A DNA stretch of 64,000 bases from contig VHBO01000004.1 of NCBI GenBank assembly GCA_016871895.1, forward strand, positions 32,151-96,150, read 5' to 3'. The DNA is from Gemmatimonadota bacterium. GTDB lineage: Bacteria; Gemmatimonadota; Gemmatimonadetes; Gemmatimonadales; Gemmatimonadaceae. Every line of letters starts with the position of its first letter. Within the stretch, counting starts at the first letter, position 1. A model generated the notes under the pieces. It ran no database searches and was not told the origin of the DNA. It worked only from the letters and a program-made list of their open reading frames with translations. The position numbers and the translations under genes are program-made. Shown here one piece after another: positions 1 through 8,324 of the stretch.

Positions 1-968
1 GGTTCCTTCCCGACATCAAGCGCGTCCTCACGCATCTGCCGAGGCGGCGCCAGACGCTCTTCTTCAGCGCCACACTCCCGGCGCCCATCGTCTCGCTCTC
101 GCGCGAGATGCTGCAGGACCCGGTGCGCCTCAACGTGGAGCGCATCGCGCAGCCGGCGGCGAAGATCGAGCAGGCGCTCTGGCCCGTCGCCGAGCCGCTC
201 AAGGCCGATCTCTTCATCGCGCTGCTGCGTCAGGACGTGGTGGGGAATGTGATCTGCTTCACCCGCACCAAGCACCGCAGCAACCGCCTGAGCGATGTGC
301 TCACCCGAGCGGGGATCGCGAACGCACGCATCCACGGGAACCGCTCGCAGAACCAGCGGACCGAGGCCCTCGCCGATTTCAAGGCGGGGAAGGTGCGCGT
401 GCTCGTCGCCACCGACATCGTGGCCCGCGGGATCGACGTCGAAGCGCTTGAGCACGTGGTGAATTTCGACGTGCCGCACCTCCCCGAGGACTACATCCAC
501 CGCGTGGGCCGCACGGCCCGCGCCGATGCCACGGGCGAGGCCTTCACCCTGGTGTCGCCGGAGGAGGAGAGCGACCTGCGCGCCATCGAGAAGGCGATCG
601 GCAAAAAGCTGCCGCGCCGGACCCTCCCCGGATTCGACTATCACCACAAGCCGGTCGAGCGCTTCGAGGTCCCGATCGCGGAGCGCATCGCGGCCATCCG
701 CGCGCGCAAGGCGGAGGAGCGCGCCCGGGCCAAGGAGAAGGCGGCGCGGCGCGAGGCGCAGGCCAAGGCCGAGGCCGAGCGTTCGGCCCGGAAGGGGAGC
801 GGCCCCGCACGTCCGCAGCTGCGATCGTCGGCGGGTGGCGGAGCGGCGAGCGGTGGGCAGGCGAGCGGTGGACCCAGTGGGGCCGCTGGCGGTTCCGGCG
901 GTCCCCGCCGTCGGCGTCGACGCGGCGGACATGGTGGCGGTGGCGGGCGGGCGGCTCCGACGGGCTGA
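1..968 (+). CDS. rhlE: DEAD-box RNA helicase, RhlE type, C-terminal part (5' end outside window)
   Basis: The reading frame is open from base 3 with no start, so the N-terminal Q, Walker A and DEAD motifs lie upstream of the window. Visible in order are the FLPDIKRVL lead-in, motif III (FFSATLP), the RecA2 domain with motif IV (VICFTRTKH), the HGNRSQNQR segment, motif V (VATDIVARGID) and motif VI (HRVGRTARA). The C-terminal ~110 residues are a Lys/Arg/Ala charged helix and then a Gly/Arg-rich tail, as in RNA-binding tails of RhlE-like helicases. The expected role is ATP-dependent RNA duplex unwinding in ribosome assembly or mRNA turnover in the cytoplasm. RhlE is preferred over CsdA or SrmB from the FLPDIKRVL...RQTLFFSATLP phrase. 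The exact subfamily is inference; the DEAD-box class is certain. Confidence 0.93.
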   Translation, partial: FLPDIKRVLTHLPRRRQTLFFSATLPAPIVSLSREMLQDPVRLNVERIAQPAAKIEQALWPVAEPLKADLFIALLRQDVVGNVICFTRTKHRSNRLSDVLTRAGIANARIHGNRSQNQRTEALADFKAGKVRVLVATDIVARGIDVEALEHVVNFDVPHLPEDYIHRVGRTARADATGEAFTLVSPEEESDLRAIEKAIGKKLPRRTLPGFDYHHKPVERFEVPIAERIAAIRARKAEERARAKEKAARREAQAKAEAERSARKGSGPARPQLRSSAGGGAASGGQASGGPSGAAGGSGGPRRRRRRGGHGGGGGRAAPTG

Positions 969-1133
969 CAACCACCGCTCCACCCTCGGCAGACCGGGAG
1001 TCCCGGCGATCATCCCTACGGGGCCCTCGCGACCGCCCCACGGGGTGCCGAATCGCCCCCAACGTTTTCGCCGGACCCGACGTCTCATTGGCTGAGGCCG
1101 CGCCGCGGCCCGCGCCACCACCATCCGATATCC

Positions 1134-1138
1134 GGAGG
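1134..1138 (+). promoter_or_regulatory. Shine-Dalgarno GGAGG before the Spy-like gene
   Basis: GGAGG lies 5 nt before ATG 1144. It is one of the few clear ribosome-binding sites in the window and fixes this start, in contrast to the many apparently leaderless genes. Confidence 0.6.
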
Positions 1139-1143
1139 CCCTG

Positions 1144-1593
1144 ATGTCCCGTATCCGCCTGCTCTTCACCGCGCTCGTGCTGAGCGCCTCGACCGTCGCC
1201 GCGCAGGGCGGGATGGGTGGCCCGCCGCCGGGCGGGATGGGTCAGGGTGGTCCCGGTGGGATGGGGGGTGGCCGAGGCGGGATGGGCGGCCAGGGCGGGA
1301 TGATGAACCGCCAGAACGAGATGCTCTTCAAGGACATCACCCTCACCGACGCGCAGAAGGCCAAGGTCGATTCGATCCAGGCCAAGGGACGCGCCGATCT
1401 GATGGAGATGATGCAGGGGGCCGGGATGCAGGCGATGCAGGACCCCGGGATGCGCGAGCATATGATGCAGATGCGCGCCAAGCAGATGGCCGACATCCGC
1501 GCCGTCCTCACCACCGCGCAGCAGCCGGTGTTCGACAAGAACCTCGCCGAGATGCCGCAGGGCCCCGGCAGCGGACGTCGCCCGCCGCGCTGA
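1144..1593 (+). CDS. Secreted Spy/CpxP-like Met/Gly-rich protein
   Basis: The 149-residue product has a Sec signal peptide (residues 1-21, ending TVAAQ) and then a low-complexity Gly/Met/Pro stretch (about 22-55). A helical region follows with the LTxxQ-type segment ITLTDAQKAKV and many Met residues. This arrangement is typical of Spy/CpxP-type periplasmic proteins, which act as refolding chaperones or metal/envelope-stress sensors. It is a single-gene unit with GGAGG 5 nt upstream and a strong hairpin 34 nt after the stop. The Met-rich composition could bind Cu(I), but that is inference. The family call rests on the helical LTxxQ pattern only; low-complexity secreted proteins are easily over-assigned. 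Confidence 0.72.
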   Translation: MSRIRLLFTALVLSASTVAAQGGMGGPPPGGMGQGGPGGMGGGRGGMGGQGGMMNRQNEMLFKDITLTDAQKAKVDSIQAKGRADLMEMMQGAGMQAMQDPGMREHMMQMRAKQMADIRAVLTTAQQPVFDKNLAEMPQGPGSGRRPPR

Positions 1594-1626
1594 CGTCGGC
1601 AGCGGTTCCGCCGACCGCGTTGCCAG

Positions 1627-1657
1627 AGGGGGCGCCCGTCCGAGGCGGGCGCCCCCT
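1627..1657. terminator. Bidirectional hairpin terminator between convergent genes
   Basis: A 12-bp perfect inverted repeat (1627-1638 with 1646-1657) around a 7-nt loop lies between the Spy-like gene (stop 1593) and the convergent acetyltransferase (stop 1678). It has no U-tract, like the other hairpins in this window. Confidence 0.75.
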
Positions 1658-1677
1658 CGTCATTCACGACGCGCGCA

Positions 1678-2244
1678 TCACCGCGGGTCGTCCCGTAACC
1701 GCCCGCTGATGATCACGTCCCGGGCGATGCCGTCGCGGACGAGCGCGCCGCGCAGGACCCCCTCATCGCGGAACCCCGCCTTGGTGAGCACGCGCCCCGA
1801 CGCCTCGTTCCCCACCCACCGCCGCGCCTCCACACGGTGCAGACCGAGGCGATCGAAGCCGTACTCGAGCACCACCCGGACCGCCTCCGTCGCGATCCCA
1901 CGCCCCCACGCGGCACGAGCGATCCAATAGCCGATCTCGGCCCGCCGGTGTGGCCACGCGAAGCGCAGCATCACTGCGCCCACCACGGCGCCGACGTCCT
2001 GCTGCACGACCGCCCACGTGGCCACCGTCCCCGCCGACCACTCCCGCTGCGTGGCCGCGATGAAGTCGTCGGCCGCTCCAGGTGGGTACGGATGCGGGAT
2101 CGACAGCGTCTGCTCGGCCACCGCCGCATCCGACACGGCGGCCTCGACGGCGACGGCGTCGCTGGCGACGAAGGCGCGGAGCACCAGCTGGTCCGTCGAC
2201 AACACGGGCATCGGACCGGCGAAGGGGGACGGCGAGGGACGCAT
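1678..2244 (-). CDS. GNAT family N-acetyltransferase (RimJ/RimL type)
   Basis: The 188-residue protein has the RimJ-like GNAT order: the N-terminal strand LSTDQLVLRAF, the DDFI helix, EIGYWIARAAWGRGIATEA carrying the acetyl-CoA pyrophosphate loop (R/QxxGxG/A), then GLHRVEARRWVGNEASGRVL and KAGFRDEG. It should transfer acetyl from acetyl-CoA to an amino group; the substrate may be a protein N-terminus or a small amine but is not predictable. The start chosen is ATG 2244, which gives a normal family length. The frame stays open upstream but loses family character. Alone on its strand, convergent with the Spy-like gene and divergent from bshB1. Confidence 0.88.
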   Translation of the reverse strand: MRPSPSPFAGPMPVLSTDQLVLRAFVASDAVAVEAAVSDAAVAEQTLSIPHPYPPGAADDFIAATQREWSAGTVATWAVVQQDVGAVVGAVMLRFAWPHRRAEIGYWIARAAWGRGIATEAVRVVLEYGFDRLGLHRVEARRWVGNEASGRVLTKAGFRDEGVLRGALVRDGIARDVIISGRLRDDPR

Positions 2245-2284
2245 CCCGTGAGCATAGCACATCGCGGCCCTCCCCCGACACCGG

Positions 2285-2290
2285 TACATT
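2285..2290 (+). promoter_or_regulatory. -10 box TACATT of a probable leaderless promoter (bshB1)
   Basis: TACATT ends 6 nt before ATG 2297 (spacer CCGGGG), so transcription should begin at or next to the start codon. No Shine-Dalgarno is present and no convincing -35 was seen. Confidence 0.55.
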
Positions 2291-2296
2291 CCGGGG

Positions 2297-3019
2297 ATGG
2301 ACGCCCCTCTCGACCTCCTCGCCGTCGGGCCGCACCGCGACGACGTCGAACTCCTCTGCGGCGGCACCATCGCGCGCCAGGTCGCCCTCGGGCAACGCGT
2401 CGGGATCCTCGACCTCACCGCCGGGGAGATGGGGACGCGCGGCTCCGCCGCCCTCCGCGCCGAGGAGGCCGCACGGGCCGCGCAGGTGCTCGGCGTCGCC
2501 GTGCGTCGCAACCTCGAACTCCCCGACGCGGCGATCGAGAACACGCCGGCCACGCGGGAACGGTTGGCCCGCGTGATCCGCGAGCTCCGTCCCCAGGTGG
2601 TGATCGCCCCGGCCCCGCGCGGGCGGCACCCCGACCATCGGGTGGCGAGCGAACTCGTGCGCGACGCCTGCTTCCTCGCCGGCCTCGCCAAGCTCGACCC
2701 CTCGACGGCGCCGCATCGCCCGCGGAAAGTCTGCTACGCCATCGCGTACCGGGAGGATGCGGTGAAGCCGACCTTCGTGGTGGACATCACGGACACCTTC
2801 GAGCAGAAGCTCGAGGCGATCCGCTGCTACGACTCGCAGTTCGACGGCGCGACGCAGGCGGGCGAGGTGTACCCCAACGGCGAACCGCTCGACGACCTCG
2901 TGCGGCATCAGGCGGCGCACTACGGCGCGTTGATCCGTCGTCGCTACGGGGAGCCCTTCCTCACCGATGAGACGATGCGGGTCGACGACCTGCGCACCCT
3001 CGACGTCGCGACCTTCTGA
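2297..3019 (+). CDS. bshB1: Bacillithiol biosynthesis deacetylase BshB1 (PIG-L family)
   Basis: The 240-residue LmbE/PIG-L deacetylase is predicted to remove acetyl from GlcNAc-malate in bacillithiol synthesis. The zinc site is visible as PHRDD (His13, Asp15, Asp16) and HPDH (111-114); CGGT follows at 21-24. BshB1-specific features are the LTAGEMGTRGS segment (40-50), LPD after RNLE, and the C-terminal AAHYGALIRRRYGEPF. The usual HPDD is HRDD here, with both metal-binding positions kept. A TACATT box 6 nt upstream suggests a leaderless transcript. kynB follows after 5 nt. No bshA or bshC lies in the window. A related PIG-L amide hydrolase is possible, but the C-terminal signature favours BshB1. 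Confidence 0.88.
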   Translation: MDAPLDLLAVGPHRDDVELLCGGTIARQVALGQRVGILDLTAGEMGTRGSAALRAEEAARAAQVLGVAVRRNLELPDAAIENTPATRERLARVIRELRPQVVIAPAPRGRHPDHRVASELVRDACFLAGLAKLDPSTAPHRPRKVCYAIAYREDAVKPTFVVDITDTFEQKLEAIRCYDSQFDGATQAGEVYPNGEPLDDLVRHQAAHYGALIRRRYGEPFLTDETMRVDDLRTLDVATF

Positions 3020-3024
3020 GGGCG

Positions 3025-3648
3025 ATGCTCGACATCTCCGTCCCGTTCGCACCGACGACGCCGCCGTGGCCGGGCGACACCGCGTGCAGCTGCGGATGGG
3101 CGTGGTCCCGCGCGGCGGGGGCGAGCGTGAACGTCGGACGGATCGAGACGAGCCCCCACGTGGGGACGCACGCCGATGCGCCGCTCCACGTCGCGGATGC
3201 GGCCCCCGGCGCTGACGCGCTCCCGCTCGCACCCTTCATCGGGGCCGCGATGGTCGTGGATGTCCGAGGGCACACCGGTCCGCTCGACCTCGCGGTGCTG
3301 CGCGCGGCCGGGTGCCCTGCGGGCGTCGAGCGGCTGATCCTCCGCACCGATCGCACCGTCGCCACCGGCGCCTTCCCCGACGAGTGGCCGACGCTCACCG
3401 CCGAGACGGCCGAGGCGCTCGTGCACGACGGACTGCAGCTGCTCGCCGTCGATTGTCCGAGCGTGGATTCGCGCACGAGCACCACGCTCGAGATCCATCA
3501 TCGGCTCTTCGGCGCCGGCGCCTACGTCCTGGAGAACCTCGATCTCCGCCACGTCCCCGCCGGTCGGTACCACCTGCACGCCGCCCCGCTGAAGACGGGG
3601 GCCTTCGACGCCGCTCCGGCGCGGGCCCTCCTGACCCCGCTCCCCTGA
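3025..3648 (+). CDS. kynB: Cyclase-family arylformamidase (kynurenine formamidase, KynB-like)
   Basis: The 207-residue protein has the cyclase/KynB metal motif HVGTHADAPLH (His45, His49, Asp51, His55). It also has the N-terminal TPPWPGDT, the DCPSVDSRTS segment, IHHRLFGAGAYVLENLDL and a C-terminal YHLHAAPLK. Length matches KynB (about 205-210), which hydrolyses N-formylkynurenine to kynurenine and formate in tryptophan breakdown. It lies 5 nt after bshB1 and is almost certainly co-transcribed. No other kynurenine-pathway gene lies in the window, so the true substrate could be another cyclic amide or ester. Confidence 0.85.
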   Translation: MLDISVPFAPTTPPWPGDTACSCGWAWSRAAGASVNVGRIETSPHVGTHADAPLHVADAAPGADALPLAPFIGAAMVVDVRGHTGPLDLAVLRAAGCPAGVERLILRTDRTVATGAFPDEWPTLTAETAEALVHDGLQLLAVDCPSVDSRTSTTLEIHHRLFGAGAYVLENLDLRHVPAGRYHLHAAPLKTGAFDAAPARALLTPLP

Positions 3649-3704
3649 CCGGAACGTTCCCGCCCGCGGCTGCGTAGCGTTCCGTCCGGCTCCCCCGACC
3701 CGAG

Positions 3705-5588
3705 ATGCCCGTGCTGACGCCCTCGAAGTCCCTCCGCGCCGCGATGCTCGGCGCCGCCTTCCTGCTCCCGCTCGCCCCCCCGCTCGTCCACCCCCTCGCC
3801 GCGCAGTCCCGCGCGACGATGCTCCCGGTCTGGCCCGACGAGGGCCCGATGACCTGGGCACCGCGGCCGACCGAGGCGGCGATCACCGCGAACGACCTGC
3901 GGACGCGGCTTTACCAGATCGCGGACGATTCGATGCGCGGCCGTCGCATCGGCGAGCTCGGCAACGCGAAGGTCACCGCCTACATCGCGCGGGAGTTCGA
4001 GCGACTCGGCCTGCGCCCCGCCGGTGACGGCGGCAGCTGGTTCCAGTCGCTCCCCTACGGCACCTTCGGCATCGATGCGGCATCGGCGCGCCTCAGCGTG
4101 GGGCGCGGCACCGCACCGCTCGCGATGGAATGGATCCCCGTCGCACCGAATGCGGCGAACGGGGTGGCAGCACGCGCCGCCCTGCAGAATGTGACGGCGA
4201 TCTATGCCGGCAGCACGACGGATACCGCCGCGCTCGATCCGGCGCGGTTCCGGGGCCGCATCGCGGTCTTCGTGAGCGGCGCACCCGGCGCAAGCGGCGG
4301 GGCGGCGCCCGCAAGCTTCGTCAGCTGCGCCGATGTCCCGAACAAGTTCGGCGCCGATGCGGTGATCGCCTTCGAGACGGCGCAGCGTGCGACCCCGCGC
4401 CCGGCGGCCCCCGCGCGCCCCGCGACGCCGCCGCCCAGCCCGTACCGCCGCGCGATCGCTGCCGGGGCGGTGGGCGTGCTCGTCGTCGGGCTCGACGCGA
4501 TGGCACCGGCAACGCGGACCGCCGCGGTCGCCGGCGCAGGGATGATGCGCCCCGCCGCGACGCCGGGGGCCGACGCCACGCTCGCCGCGGCGACGATCGC
4601 CCGCGCTACCGCCGAGCGGCTCTTCGGACGCCCGCTCAACGACCTCGCCGTCGGCACGACCGGTGGCCACGTCTCGGGACAGTGGCAGTACGCCTGGCGC
4701 GCCGCGCCGGAGACGCACGCGCGGAATGTGATCGCGATGCTCCCCGGGAGCGATCCGACGCTGGCGGCCGAGTATGTGCTTGTGGGGGCGCACAACGATC
4801 ACGTCGGCGCGAACACGGCGCCCGTCGACCACGATTCCCTGCGCGCCGTGAACACGGTGACACGCCGTCAGGGCGCGAACGACCCGGCCTGCATCCCGAC
4901 CGCCGAGCAGCAGCGTCGCATCGACTCGCTCCTCGCCGCGGCCCGGCGCGTCCGCCCGGCGCGTCTCGACTCGATCTTCAACGGCGCTGACGACGACGGC
5001 TCGGGCACCGTGGTCCTCCTCGAGATCGCCGAGCGCTTCGCGAGCGAGCGGCCGGCGCGCTCGATCCTCTTCATCTCGCATCAGGGGGAGGAGGCGGGCC
5101 TCCTCGGCTCGCGCTGGTTCGTCGACCACCCGACGGTCGATCTCTCGAAGATCGTCGCGGCGCACAATATGGATATGCTGGGCAAGGGTCGGGCGGATCA
5201 GGTGCGATTCGGCGGGCCGAACTCAGTGCAGATGCTCGGCGCACGTCGCCTGTCCCGTGAGTTCGGCGATATGATCGACTCGGTGAACGCGAACTCCGCC
5301 GAGCCGATGGCGATCGACCGGAGCTGGGACGTCACCGCCAACCCCCTCAATCGGTTCTGCCGCAGCGATCAGGTGAGCTACGTCGCGAAGAACATCCCGG
5401 TGACGTACTTCTCGCTCGGGTACGCGCAGGATTACCACCAGGTGACGGACGAGCCGCAGTACATCGAGTACGAGCACTCGGCGCGTCTAGGCCGCTTCAT
5501 CCACGACGTGATGCTCGCGATCGCGACGCGGCCGAACCGCCCCGCCATCGCCGGCGCCGACCCGTCGTATCCGAGCTGCTTCCGCTGA
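3705..5588 (+). CDS. Secreted M28-family zinc aminopeptidase with PA domain
   Basis: The 627-residue protein has a Sec signal (about 1-34, ending HPLAAQS). A PA-like insert (about 165-330) contains a Pro/Ala-rich loop, and a C-terminal M28 catalytic domain follows. Co-catalytic zinc residues are readable: HND (His363, Asp365), GADDDGSG (bridging Asp near 430), GEEAGLLGS (Glu462/463), NMDMLG (Asp490) and a final His in DYHQVTDEP. About 55 residues (370-425) are inserted between HxD and the bridging Asp, longer than usual, with two Cys-containing loops (PACIPT, later NRFCRSD) that could form disulfides. Expected role: removal of N-terminal amino acids from extracellular peptides. A secreted S9 peptidase follows on the same strand. 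Confidence 0.92.
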   Translation: MPVLTPSKSLRAAMLGAAFLLPLAPPLVHPLAAQSRATMLPVWPDEGPMTWAPRPTEAAITANDLRTRLYQIADDSMRGRRIGELGNAKVTAYIAREFERLGLRPAGDGGSWFQSLPYGTFGIDAASARLSVGRGTAPLAMEWIPVAPNAANGVAARAALQNVTAIYAGSTTDTAALDPARFRGRIAVFVSGAPGASGGAAPASFVSCADVPNKFGADAVIAFETAQRATPRPAAPARPATPPPSPYRRAIAAGAVGVLVVGLDAMAPATRTAAVAGAGMMRPAATPGADATLAAATIARATAERLFGRPLNDLAVGTTGGHVSGQWQYAWRAAPETHARNVIAMLPGSDPTLAAEYVLVGAHNDHVGANTAPVDHDSLRAVNTVTRRQGANDPACIPTAEQQRRIDSLLAAARRVRPARLDSIFNGADDDGSGTVVLLEIAERFASERPARSILFISHQGEEAGLLGSRWFVDHPTVDLSKIVAAHNMDMLGKGRADQVRFGGPNSVQMLGARRLSREFGDMIDSVNANSAEPMAIDRSWDVTANPLNRFCRSDQVSYVAKNIPVTYFSLGYAQDYHQVTDEPQYIEYEHSARLGRFIHDVMLAIATRPNRPAIAGADPSYPSCFR

Positions 5589-5659
5589 CCATCGGTGATC
5601 GCGTCGATCGACGCGCCACCGCCGTGCCCGCCGCCCTCCGTTCCCTCATCCCACCTCCG

Positions 5660-8275
5660 ATGCCACGCTCCCCGCTGTCGCGATTCCTCCTCACCGCCAT
5701 CGTCCCGGCCGTCGCGCTCGGTGCGCAGCAGCCGGCCGCCTGGGATCCGAAGGCGATCCTCGCAGCCGAGCGCTTCGTCCGCCCGCCCGCGGCGATCGAG
5801 ACGATCGTGATGACCCCACGAGTCGATATCCGACTCGACCGACTCAATCCGGCACGCACGTTGGCGCTCCGGACCACCGGCGCCGACCGCGGGGCAATCG
5901 CCGCCTACGGGGCGCCACATCAGTACCTCGGCGGCCTGAACGTGGACACGCGCGCCAACCGGTCGCGCGAGCTGACCGTGAGCACACGCACCGGCCTCGT
6001 CGTCGTCGACCCGAAGACCGGGGTCGCGCGCGCGCTGCAGACGCCGGCGGGCGCGACGATCGCCGCGGAGACCTGGTCGCCGCGCGGTGACCGGATCGCC
6101 TACATCGCGAACTTCCCGACCGCCTCGCACGCCTTCGTGGCCGACGTCGCGACCGGCCGGAGCACGCAGGTGACCCGGACCCCGCTCCTCGCGACCCTCG
6201 TGGACGAGCTCCGCTTCACTGCGGATGGCACGGGGCTCCTCGTCGTCCTCGTGCCCGAGGGACGTGGCCCGATCCCGACGCACGCCACCGATGGCGTCGA
6301 GGATGGCCCGCGCGTGCGGATGACTGGGGCGCGCAAGGTCCCTCAGCCCGTGCACTGGAGCCTGCTCGAGGATCCGCACGAGAAGGCGCAGTTGAAGTGG
6401 TATACGACCGGGCAGCTCGCCCTCGTCGACATCGCGTCACGCCGTGAACGCCGCATCGGCGCCCCGACGATGGTGCGCGCCGCCGATCTCTCGCCCGACG
6501 GCGGGCACCTCCGGGTCACGCGGATGACGGAGCCGTTCTCGTATCTCGTCCCCGTCTCGTCATTCGGCAGCGTGCAGGAGCTCTGGGATCTGACCGGCCG
6601 AGTGGTGGCGACCTTGCAGACCACCCCGCTACGTGAAGAGGCACGAGGCCCGGATGCGCCGGCGGCGCCCGACACGGGGAAGCGCAACCTGCAGTGGGAT
6701 CCGGCGGGTCGTGGCCTGTTCTATTTGAAGTCGGTCTTCGCGGCGGCACCGGCGGAGGGACGCGGTGGCGCACGGAGCGGGAATGCCGGCGGCGGCAACG
6801 GCGGTGCGGCCGGCGCACGTGGCGGCCGCCCGCAGGCGACCGCGGTGCGCCTGATGCGATGGTCGGCGCCCTACGGGCCCGGTGACACCGCGCTCGTGCT
6901 GGAAGCGGGGCCGCAGCTCAGCGGGTTCGCATGGAGCCACGACGGCGCGATGCTCTTCGTGAGCGACAGCGGGCAGGCGTTCGCGGTCCGGCCCACGGAA
7001 CCGACCAAGCGATTCCCCCTCGGTCGTGGCGTGACCATCCCCGGCGGCGGCGGGTTCGGCGGGGGCGGTGGCTTCGGCGGTGGGACGCCGACCGCGGATA
7101 CCGTGGGCACTGGTGGCACCCTGCTGACACACGCCGGCGTCGGCGCGCAGACCGGCGTCCTCACGACGCCCGACGGGCGCGCCGTGTTCGTGAGCGGACA
7201 GCGGACGTACGGCACGGAGTGGCACCGTCGGGCGCCGCGGCCGTTCGTCGACCGCATCGAGATCGAAACCGGTGCGCGATCGCGCGTCCTCGACAGCCCG
7301 GCCGACGTGTTCGAGCGGCTCGTGGCCCCGCTTGACGATGAGCTCCGCGAGGTCATCGTGACCCGGCAGTCGCCGACGCTGATCGAGGATAGCTGGCGAC
7401 GGGACACGCGGACCGGCGCCCTCACGCGGCTCTCGACCGCCGTCGACGCGGCCCCGCAGGTGACGCAGGCGGTGCGGAAGCTCATCCGCGTGACCCGCCC
7501 GCGCGACGGCCTGCAGATCTGGACGAAGGTCGTGCTGCCGCGCACGTACCAGGCCGGCGTCACCCCCGGCGTCCTCTGGTTCTATCCGCGCGAGCACACG
7601 TCGATCGAGGCGTACGAGAAGACCCGCTGGAGCACGAACATCAACACGTTCCCTGCGGTGCCCGCGTCCCGCCCTGCCACCGCGACCGAGGTCTGGGTCG
7701 CCGCCGGCTACGTCTTCATCGAACCCGACCTCCCGATCCTCGGCGACTCGGGCCGGATGAACGACAACTACACGCGCGACCTCAAGGAAAGCCTCGACGC
7801 GGTGATCGATGCGCTCGTCGACTCCGGCTTCGTCCGGCGCGACAACATCGGGCTCGGCGGCCACAGCTACGGGGCCTTCAGCACCGTGAACGCGATGACG
7901 CTCGTTCCGTACTTCAAGGCGGGGATCGCCGGTGACGGGATGTACAACCGGTCGCTCACCCCCTTCGGCTTCCAGAGCGAGCGGCGGAGCTTCTACGAGG
8001 CACAGGCCACCTACCTCGATATGTCGCCCTTCTTCCGGGCCGACAAGCTGAGCGGGGCGCTGCTGCTCTACCACCATCTCGAGGATCAGAACACCGGGAC
8101 CGCGCCGATGAGCTCGATCCGGCTGTTCAACGCCCTGCAGGGGCTCGGGAAGCAGGCGGCCCTCTACCTGTATCCGTACGAGGACCACTCGGTGATGACC
8201 TACGCGAGTGACCTCGATCAGTGGGCGCGCTGGATCGCGTGGTTCGACACCTACCTCACGGGGGCGCGCCGCTAG
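5660..8275 (+). CDS. Secreted S9-family prolyl-oligopeptidase-like serine peptidase
   Basis: The 871-residue protein has a signal peptide (MPRSPLSRFLLTAIVPAVALG, cut near GAQQ). A long WD40-like propeller domain carries two Gly-rich insertions (about 375-395 and 460-485). A C-terminal alpha/beta-hydrolase domain follows. The catalytic triad is inferred as Ser736 in GHSYGAF, Asp809 in EDQNTGT and His843 in EDHSV. It likely cleaves short peptides outside the cytoplasmic membrane. ATG 5660 was chosen over an in-frame ATG 36 nt upstream because it gives a clean signal peptide. It follows the M28 gene on the same strand with a 71-bp gap. Confidence 0.9.
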   Translation: MPRSPLSRFLLTAIVPAVALGAQQPAAWDPKAILAAERFVRPPAAIETIVMTPRVDIRLDRLNPARTLALRTTGADRGAIAAYGAPHQYLGGLNVDTRANRSRELTVSTRTGLVVVDPKTGVARALQTPAGATIAAETWSPRGDRIAYIANFPTASHAFVADVATGRSTQVTRTPLLATLVDELRFTADGTGLLVVLVPEGRGPIPTHATDGVEDGPRVRMTGARKVPQPVHWSLLEDPHEKAQLKWYTTGQLALVDIASRRERRIGAPTMVRAADLSPDGGHLRVTRMTEPFSYLVPVSSFGSVQELWDLTGRVVATLQTTPLREEARGPDAPAAPDTGKRNLQWDPAGRGLFYLKSVFAAAPAEGRGGARSGNAGGGNGGAAGARGGRPQATAVRLMRWSAPYGPGDTALVLEAGPQLSGFAWSHDGAMLFVSDSGQAFAVRPTEPTKRFPLGRGVTIPGGGGFGGGGGFGGGTPTADTVGTGGTLLTHAGVGAQTGVLTTPDGRAVFVSGQRTYGTEWHRRAPRPFVDRIEIETGARSRVLDSPADVFERLVAPLDDELREVIVTRQSPTLIEDSWRRDTRTGALTRLSTAVDAAPQVTQAVRKLIRVTRPRDGLQIWTKVVLPRTYQAGVTPGVLWFYPREHTSIEAYEKTRWSTNINTFPAVPASRPATATEVWVAAGYVFIEPDLPILGDSGRMNDNYTRDLKESLDAVIDALVDSGFVRRDNIGLGGHSYGAFSTVNAMTLVPYFKAGIAGDGMYNRSLTPFGFQSERRSFYEAQATYLDMSPFFRADKLSGALLLYHHLEDQNTGTAPMSSIRLFNALQGLGKQAALYLYPYEDHSVMTYASDLDQWARWIAWFDTYLTGARR

Positions 8276-8324
8276 CGGCCCCGTCGCGTGCGACGTGTCG
8301 GCCCGGGCAGAACGGGTCGACGCG

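Noticed and set aside
1121..1138. CATCCGATATCCGGAGG upstream of the Spy-like gene, similar to the arsR operator
   Set aside because: Only part of one arm matches, spacing differs, and the right half is simply the Shine-Dalgarno region.
3649..3684. Inverted repeat CGGAACG...CGTTCCG and GGAACGTTCC palindrome after kynB
   Set aside because: A 21-nt spacer and 7-bp arms make a weak hairpin. It could be a terminator or operator but nothing else supports either, so it is not annotated.
5601..5614. 14-bp perfect palindrome GCGTCGATCGACGC upstream of the S9 peptidase
   Set aside because: It is CpG-rich and short, expected by chance in this base composition, with no promoter nearby and no second copy noticed.
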